From Dermanyssus gallinae (taxonomy: Eukaryota; Arthropoda; Arachnida; Mesostigmata; Dermanyssidae): a stretch of DNA of 64,000 nucleotides. Numbering within the stretch: position 1 is the first letter of the stretch; the number at the start of each line of letters is the position of its first letter. The stretch spans positions 1 to 64,000 of the forward strand of contig QVRM01002257.1 in assembly GCA_003439945.1 (NCBI GenBank), read 5' to 3'. This document shows, piece by piece, positions 52,001 through 61,000 of this stretch. The notes beneath the pieces were generated by a model. That model worked only from the letters and a program-made list of their open reading frames with translations. It searched no databases and was not told the DNA's origin. Made by a program: the position numbers and the translations under genes.

Positions 52001-55000
52001 GCCTGGCTCCAAAGATTATAGGTCGCAGTTGAGGTGGAGAAACGCCCCACAAAAGCAAATCTACGATTTTAGCCAATGCGGCTGCCAACCGGCCGGCTGT
52101 GTCCCCCAATGTCGGAGAGAGTAGGTCTATTAGCAGTCGTGGTCGGATGAAGTCAAGACCCCCGGCGGAGCTTCGGGAAAAACTCTTGACTGCGGCAATA
52201 ACTTCTTCTCCCGAAGTGGTACATGGAAGCGGAATCCCGGGGAGGTCTGGCCAGTCCAGGTCTGGCGGGGCCGGGGGGTGCTTATTGCGAAGGGCTGCCA
52301 GGTGATCTGTGCCGGGAGCCAGTACGTCCGACGATCCAATCAACCTAGCTGCCCCTGAAACGTCACCCTCAGTTAGCTTAAGAATAGTCTGGCGGACACG
52401 GTCATTCTTAAAAGTGCGGTTTTTCTTAGTGCCCGGGGCTACGACATCGGCTAGCCGCAATCCATTGGAGAATTCCCGCAAATTATGACGAATAATGACG
52501 GAGAGTGATTGCGTATCGTTGCGGGAGAGAGGAAGCCGAAGAACCACTGGCACGAACGAGAAAAGCGTATACCACGCTTGTTGGTTATTATCGGCTATGA
52601 CTCCCGAAAGAACATTTGCCAATGCCTCCGCTACCTGTTTCCTTACGGATTTCGGAACAATTCTTAACAGTCTTGACCTCTTTGCTACACCCTGGATATC
52701 TTCGATGATGCGGGCGGTCTGTTATGCGTTGTTATCGATCGGCGTGGAGGAAGTTGCGAATGAGCTGAGTGAGGCTGATGGATGCTTGGCGGCTATATGC
52801 CTCGTAAGCCCTCTTCTTGTGTACTGTCCGTTGCATAGGGGGCATGCTGTTTGCTGTGAGTGTGTCGTCGACCCAGTTGATCCGCCGCTAGGTATGTTGT
52901 TGGGGTCGTGCTGCATCATTATTGCATTATTCGTTTAAGGCCCTCCAACATTGGCAAAAGCTGCAGGAGGGGTTCTAAAGCCTGCACTAAAGCCCTGAGC
53001 TGGCCCAACAGGTCTGATCCGCCTCCTGACACGACTTGCGACAAATGAGTCGCAGCGTCGGCCAAGACATGGATAGGCCGCGCGGATTTGGGTGCTCGGC
53101 GGGCTGTGGCGCAGTTTAGTCGTCGCCGTGGGGCAAATGTCTCCCTGTAGGCGTAAGGTCTCCCTGTACGCTTCTTTAGCTTCTTGGCGGGGAGTGGCCT
53201 TGGAGCAGGCAGCAGCAGCTGCGGGTCAGGGTCCTCGGGAGACTGAGAAATTCCGCGAACCACGTTGGCGTACGTTGGTTGCCCCCTTGGATGTTGCTGT
53301 GACGTGTCTGATTGGGGCGTGGGGCTTGGTCGACCATCGGTGATCTCTGCTGCTGGGTGCGTTACCCGAACCTGTTGCAAAGTTCTGGCTTCGAGAAATA
53401 GCCTGTTCCTTTCTCTGAGATAGGCTAAGCGGGGACACGAAGGCGACCCGGACGGGTGAGCGCCCCGACAGTTGATACACCGCGCCTGATTAGTACAGTC
53501 TGCAGCAAGATGACCTGAGGTGCCGCACTTTTTGCAAACTTGCTGTTGTGTACACCGTTCCGCGAAGTGCCCAGGCCGTAGGCATTTGTGGCAGAGCCTA
53601 GGCTGGTCAGGTTCAAGCACGACCTGGTGTGATTGAAATCCCAAAAATAATGATGTTGGGGGTTGTCGGGTAAACGAAAGGATCACTTTACCCATAGGGA
53701 CCCTAGCACCGCCGTGCAACCGCGTAAGTCGTTTCACCTGACTGACCCCAAGCGGTGCTAGTTCCTTTAAAATTTCGTCCTCTGTTAGGCAGGTTGGAAC
53801 TCTCTGAATGGTTGCTCGAAACGACGATAATGATGGACAGTGGACAGACACCGAAAAGTCTCCAAGATTTGTGATTGGCAACAGCTTCTGAGTCGATTCT
53901 ACGTCAGGGAGCCACACTATAATCGACTTTCGGTCCCCGGATATCTTGGACTTGGATGACAAGGCGAAGATGTGCTTGTATATAGTTAGCAGCGAGCCCT
54001 TGGGGAATTCTGTTTCAGTGCACTCCGACGTCTCCTTTCGTCGAATGATTACTTTGAACGCACCTACCAAACCCGTCGATAAATCTTCCTTAAGTTTTTC
54101 TAGGTCTCGTTGTTCTCTCGAGAGGGTCTTTTTCTCCCTTCGGGATGTGACGGTCACGAATCCATCATTTTGTGTGTTCTCCTGAGTGTCGGCTTCGCTT
54201 TCTGGTGGCGAAGCTGGCTTCCTTCGCTTAGCGCCAACGCTTGGTTGGTATGCTGAGGTGGTTTCACATGGTACATCTGTGTCCATCGTCGGGGCAGATC
54301 CAATATTCTCAGTCGTTCCCGTTGGTGGATGCTCGTTAGACGCCGACGCGGATGATGCGCACTGCCGTAGGCGAGCTATGTCCAGGGTTGGTGGAGGCGA
54401 AGGCCCTCCCGAACTGCCGGGCGGCATCTTAGCGACTTTTCGTTGAACGTTATCTCGTAGTGACCAACCAAATGGGTAGCTGAGTTATATTACAACTACG
54501 TGGTTCGCTCCCACTAGCGTGATAAAAAAAAAAAAAAAAGTACACGCCGGGATTCGAACCGGGGTCGTTTGGCTGACGAATCCTTGCGCGACCGCCTAGG
54601 CTACGCTGTCTGTTGCCACCGCAGCATATATATATATATATATAAATTAGAACAGCTGTTCCTGCTGTGCCAAATGTATCTTTATTGGCATAACGATGTT
54701 TAAATACTTCTGCATGGAGATCATCATTTAGCGCTCGTTGTGCAATTTGGATAATGAGGATCCATTGACCTGCCGAAATGCTGCTTGAACCTGTTCGACA
54801 CTCACAACTTCTGCCCGCATTGTTGTTTAACCATTATCATGTTTATTGTGCTCAGAAGACTTTTACTGACAGAGAACATTTTTAGGCCTTCTCCTTGTGT
54901 TTGTTTCGTGACGGACAACTGACTCTTTCTGGTTCGCTGCTAGATCACGCAATGTTGCCTACTCCTGGTGTTTTACTAACATTAGTTTATTTCTTATAAA

Positions 55001-58000
55001 AAAAAATATCCTCATTCGCCGCGGTTGATTAAATCAGTCAAATATAGTAATCCGTCAATATAGCTCTTGTTAAGACACTCACGAGGCAGCAATGGAAAAC
55101 GTGACTATTAAATTCAATCGCTAAATCGGCGCAATTGATGTCGATTATATTTGCTATTTATCATTAATATAATTCAAAGAAGCGTATTAGGCACACGAAA
55201 ACAGAAATATTGTCTTTGATGTATTCCGTCGTATTTTATATACCATATTTACCCATCTGTCCGGTCTACCTCTGTCTGATCGGTCATTGAGTAGGTGATC
55301 TTTCCGACAGCCGCTGAGGGCTACGATTGGTGTATTGAGCAAATGAAGGCATCCGCGACTTTTTCGTACCTCGCCTCGGACCTCGAACTCAGCAAGGCCA
55401 CAGCATTTCTGCGTAAACGAGAATTCGGAAAGGCAATCGAAACGTTAAAGAGTTTCGAAAAGCGCGACAATCGCAACGTATCAGCGGCAAACAACCTCTC
55501 GTTTTTGTACTTCATGCTTGACAAGAAGTTGGCAGAAAAGTGAGTTTGCGTGCACCTTTAACTTGATTTTCTTCCTCGCGGCTAGTCATCTTCTTGTGTG
55601 TCTTGTTTCAGTTGGCACAGCGCTATTTTTCATTAAAGTAAAATTGTCACTGTCGCCAGTTTTCTTGGCTAAATACTAATTAGAGAAAGAGATACTTAAA
55701 CTCCCGCTGCCAAGTGATTGTCGCCCTTGCATAATGCCGCCAGCCATAGACAGGGAAACTTTTAGTGTAACCGACAATGTAATTTCCAGAACTGCATATA
55801 CAGTGTTTAGTTCGTAAATGCTCAGTAGTGTCCTTTGGTCCATTACACCAGTCCATACCCGTTTTATTGCCAAGGGCTTAGTGATGGTATGATGGCAGAC
55901 AGGTTTGTGTGACTAAACGCACCTATGATAGTGGTTGCATAACCCAAATGAACTGAAGACCAAATTAGCCGCCCAGAATGCTTAGTGTCAAGCGAGATTG
56001 TGTGTGACGCAGCCGACTAGTTTTAGCATGATAAAGCAAAACAATCAAGTTTTTTTTCGGTAAGATAAAGGCGGTTGCTCCAGCAAAGCTCAATGTAAAC
56101 GACACGTTTTCATAGATTTGCATGCTGTGTGTAAAATAGCGTAATTAGGCAAACAAAGTCTTAAAAATTAAATAGAGTGTGTTGTAAAAAAATGTTTGTT
56201 GAATTTGAGCTCTAACGCTTGAATGTGTGTTCCTAATATAGACACGCCGACGCCGCGATTGCAGTGGACAAGTATAATGCAGCCGCGCTTGTAAACAAAG
56301 GTAAACGCTTTGACAAACTCCTTAATTATGTTTACTCAACTTCGGGTACTTACGTGAGTGGTATTTGCGTTAATCTTGCAAACGCAACAGTGAAGCTTAC
56401 AAGCAGCCAAGCCTCACCCTCCAAATTATTCAAGTGATTAAGAACGCTATCATAGGTGGCTATTTTGAGATAAATAATTTTGAGGAAATTGCCTTGCATT
56501 ATATAACAAATAACAGTGGACCCGGAATAAGCTTAGTTGAGAAGCATGATAATTAGTTAAGCAGTTAATCATCTGGCCCTGAGTTTAAAAAACTTTCGAA
56601 ACAAATTCGATTATTCGAGTTGTTCGATTTGCCTAGGCCAGCGCAAGCGAGACTGTCGAATTTGTGGTGAAAGCTTTGCAACTTTTCTGGAGTGTTCTCC
56701 GTTGGCTATTGATTCCCGAGCCTTGTCGCATATGCTAGCCTGGCATTGGGGGGATTACGGTCTCTATTATTTTCTTTCCGACTATGACGACTCTTCACTT
56801 TCAGGTAACTGTTGCTTCAGTCGAGGTGATTTTCTTCAGGCAAGCGAGTACTACAGTGAAGCGCTGCAACTTGAAGCAGGCTGCGTCGAAGCATTATACA
56901 ACATCGCCTTGGCACGTGAGAAGCTCAAGGAGCGTGAACAGGCTCTTGACTACCTATTTAAGTTCCAAGCTATCGTCGGCCTTTACCCACAGGCTCTCTA
57001 TAAGATTGGGCAGCAGTATGAAGCATCAGGCGATATTAACCAGAGCATGGAGTGGTGAGTGTATGCACAATAGTTGCCCGTGAAGTGCCGAGTTTAGGTG
57101 TTCAGCAAAACGTAAATCAGTAGCATTGTGTACGTATAGTATGTCAATTGTATATAATGTGCATGTATAGCAAATTGTTCATGATGGTCTTGTTGTCTAG
57201 CAGACATACTTCCGTCCATTTCCATGCATGCGTAGACTATTAATAGAGTTGGACTCAGAATGCAATTGTAATCGTTGTGGAGGCGGTGACACTAGAGTCC
57301 GTAAAGGAACTTACTTATAACATTTTTTCGTAATGTCTTACCCAGATAGCGACAGACAAGAGCGGATCTGCCTTGTCGCTTTGTACTACGTTGAATATGC
57401 TTTCAGTGCGGTTCAGCCAAATGTGTATAATAAACAGTTTCTATAAGTAAGCGAAAGCAGATAGCATTGACCCAACTGAGTCTGCTATTAGTAGTATGTG
57501 ATTGGTATAATTAGTATGATTTTGTTGTTTGTTGTAGGGGAGTATTATCTTGTATATTGTATTGTAGGGGAGTATTCTCTTGACAAGAGTCTGTGCAAGT
57601 TATAAGGGCATTTATATCAGCCGGATCACTTTTTCATAATAATGATGCAGGTATCACCAAGCGTCGACGCTGCTGTTAAGCGATCCCGACCTGCTCAACA
57701 AGTTGGGCTCGGTGTGCGAGAACCAGTTGGACGACGTCCAACAGGCCGCTCACTACCACAGCGAGGCGGTGCGTCATTTTCCGTCGTCCCTGGCGACTCT
57801 CGAGTGGCTGGGCTGTTACCACGTCGAGATGATGCACGCATTCGACGAGGCAATACGCTGCTTTGAAAAAGCTCAGCTTGTTCAGCCGTCCGAGGCGAAG
57901 TGGCCACTGTACATCGGCTCATGCCACATGCGTTCGGGACAGTTTGATGAGGCTCTCCGCTGCTACGAAGGTGCGTAGGCTATCTGCTGCTGCTTATCGA

Positions 58001-61000
58001 ACGTGCTTATTGTTGTCTTGGAAATAATGACAAAAAAATCAGAATAAAATAAATAGGTGAAGGGTAAACGATCACTCTAATGGGCGTTATCTCGCGCCAG
58101 TGGAGAGTAAGCTAATAGAAGTATAGATAGAACTCTATGGTTGAGCTGAGGCCCTACAATCAACCAACAAAGCTGAACCGGTCAAAGGTGTCTAAATTCT
58201 AGCTAACAGAGAGGCGTGACCAGGTTTCCACCATTGTCACAAACAGTATAGAGACGCCTTATTTTATCTAATGACAATCGACTTCGATATTCATATATAT
58301 ATGAGTTTTATTTGCCGTTCCTTGAGGAATATATTTTGAATCAGATGCGCTCGCTGTGTAGCATCTCATACAGCGTGCTGCTGGCTTCGTATATAGTTGT
58401 ATATTATTGCTATGGTATCATTATATGTCTTTTAACAAATATCTTCGTCTGTCGTGCATTCATAATATTAATTGGATTATCACGATGGTTATATTACTAC
58501 CTAATTACACAATAGTTTGTTTTAGCGGGGCGTCTTCCCATGGTTCCTTACAAGCTGTGCCATTTCCCTAGCCTGCGTTTGGTTTCATTTATCTCTTGCC
58601 ATAATGATTTATCACCGAAACCTAATGCCTCGGCTATGGACACTGTTCTCACTCCTCCTAGCTCGTCGCACTTCAGCACGATATGTTCGATGGATTCTTC
58701 TTCTATATCACACGCTCTACACCGAACGCTCTTAATTTCCGAGTATCTGGCCGCCAGCAGTCGGGTGTCGGGGCCCTACAGTCAGCGAACAGCCCGGACG
58801 CTTGCGAGTTCGAATAAATTATATCTTTTCGGTGGTGATTTTCTTCAGGTTTATTTGTAATCTGTTTATTTGTAATCACCTCGTGTTCTTCAAAATCCAT
58901 CGTTTTGCACTTAAATTTGCGTTCAAGGAACTTTGGCCGCTTATCCCATTTGCTTGTATTTTTTCCGTTAGTTTTGCTGTGAGCAGTTCAGTTTTGTTCT
59001 TCCTCACTTGCGGCTATGTTTTTAAGACGACTTACATACGATATCCTAGCTTGTGCTTCCCTTGCCCAGAAGCTGGAGACTCCAAATTCCCCTTTGATAA
59101 ATTGTGCTGTACATGTATACTTACATTGCATTGCATGCCGGCCAACTGCACGTTGTATTGTGTTTAATCTGTTTACCATGCTTGCGGGTAAACTTACAAT
59201 AGCGTTAGCGTACGTCACTGTTGGCACAAACATGCTTTTCAAAAGCTCTTTAGTCACCTTGAAGCTATTGCAACTCTACATAGCCGCCTGCTTGACAGTA
59301 TCTCGGATGAGTTCGTTAAGTTCATCAGCGAGTGCGCGTACCTTTGGTAGGATTGGTACTGTACAGATCGATAAGTTCTCCTAGTTTGACGCAAATGTTT
59401 ATTATTTGCTGTACCTCTTTGTTCACACGCATGTGCGCCAGCTGTTGTTCGTGCTCATCGGTGGCGTTAAGTAAATTGTTCAGTCCGCCTTGATATACCA
59501 CCGTTCTCGCGCCTTCATTTGTCTGAAGCCACTTTTCTGTTTCGTTGGCGATGTCCTCGGCCTTCCTGCCGCCGAAATAGCGAATGTCGACACTCCGATC
59601 CTTATCTATTTCTGTCAAGAGTGCATCCTTATATCTGCCAACCCAGGAGTCTCCAATAACAAGTGCCTTCTCCATCACCACAGCATCTCTGTCTATTTGC
59701 TCTTTTTTTTCCAGGTTCTCTCGTTGTTGGTGCTGATGCTTTTCTACCCGTATATTCGCGACTATTTGCATCGCTCTGCGCGCCTCTGCTCGTGAATTCT
59801 CTGCTTCTGTTTTTGCTTGTTGCAGAGCCGCTCTCAGCCCTTTCATTTCCTGCGCGAACTTCTCCTCTAGGTCTTTAATCTTTTGAAGGAGACGTTGTTC
59901 AATTGCGTTCATCTCATTAAGGGTGTCTGTCTCGTCATCTTCAGCAGCCCCGATGTTGTTTTTCGGATGCTGCTGTATCGGTAGGGTCGACTTGGCTTGT
60001 GTGTCGGTTTCAGTCTCCTCCGCGGCTGCCGTCGATTTACAATGTGCGCCGGTTTTGCTTTTGGCGGTCTGAATATCTAGCTTGTCCTCCGCTAGATTAT
60101 CTTCCGTTTCACTTATCGAGATATTTTGATCATTTATACCGAAGAAATCAATTTTGTTGGGCCTTTTCTTGATGACCCCGGTTGATACTGGGGTGTCAAT
60201 ATTCGGAGATTGATGGTATTTGCCTCCTGGCTCGATTGTATTCGGTTACGGGTTGTTTGTACTATCACTTTCAAATCTACAACGGCCGCATTTCCATTTC
60301 ATGCTCGCATTTTCCCGCAGCGCTTTTCGTAGTTGCGCGCCTATTAGCGTGCAGCCTATGTTTTGCAGGCACTCGTCATGGTAGCACTGGTCACAGACCT
60401 CCTCTGGTGGCCCTGTCTATATTCATGTCACATTGGGCGCACAGTTTTGTCTGACAATTTTTGCTGCCACTATCGTCCAACCCGTTGCTGTTGTATGCTG
60501 CCATTATCTTCTTTAGCACCAGACAATGCCTAACGACTTGTCTCGCTTAGTTACACAGAAGTACCTGTTATAAAGAATACCTTCCGAATACACAGAATTG
60601 TTCACAGCACTGAATTTAACTAAAAATTGCACAATTTTTGGGACCTCGATCCAAACGTGACCGCTCACGGCGACCGCTAGCGAACTACTAGCATATCTGA
60701 CTTGGCATAAGTTATTGAATCAGGAGAAAAATATGCGTCGTTGAAAATATTTATATTCTCTCTGACAGGACTTAAATGTGAATGAACGTTCGCTTAAGCG
60801 ACGTGTGTGGGTGAGTGCAATCGTAACAAACCTATTCTAGGTAGCTCAAATGAGCCCAGATCTGCCTATATCGAAATATATCGTCATCGATGCTTTTAGT
60901 AGAGAAAATGACCTGAGACTACCTGCTGCTAGAAATACGAGTATGCAAGAAAGTCGAGTCGATGACACATGCGCTGTTGCCTGCTGCAACCGACATGACT

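Larger units (their letters stand above)
49935..54645 (-). mobile_element. REL-endonuclease non-LTR retrotransposon, near full length, two ORFs
   Basis: On the minus strand, 5' to 3': tRNA-like head and T run (54620-54524), ORF1 gag (54427-52919), ORF2 with C2H2 finger, reverse transcriptase, CCHC and restriction-like endonuclease (52919-50035), and a short 3' UTR ending AATAAATTATA at about 49970. (TA)n lies at both outer ends (54626-54644 and 49935-49951). It is antisense in IFT88 intron 6, starting only about 20 bases after the exon 6 donor. ORF2 has one in-frame stop (52722-52724) and one missing base (near 50505-50512), so this copy is damaged but young-looking. Fragments of the same family are at 1-760 and 48498-48905. 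Clade assignment among R2/NeSL/R4/Hero/Utopia-type groups needs a tree. Confidence 0.9.

Noticed and set aside
51754..54446. Several plus-strand open frames opposite the REL element
   Set aside because: They are antisense shadows of ORF1 and ORF2, whose minus-strand motifs are unambiguous.
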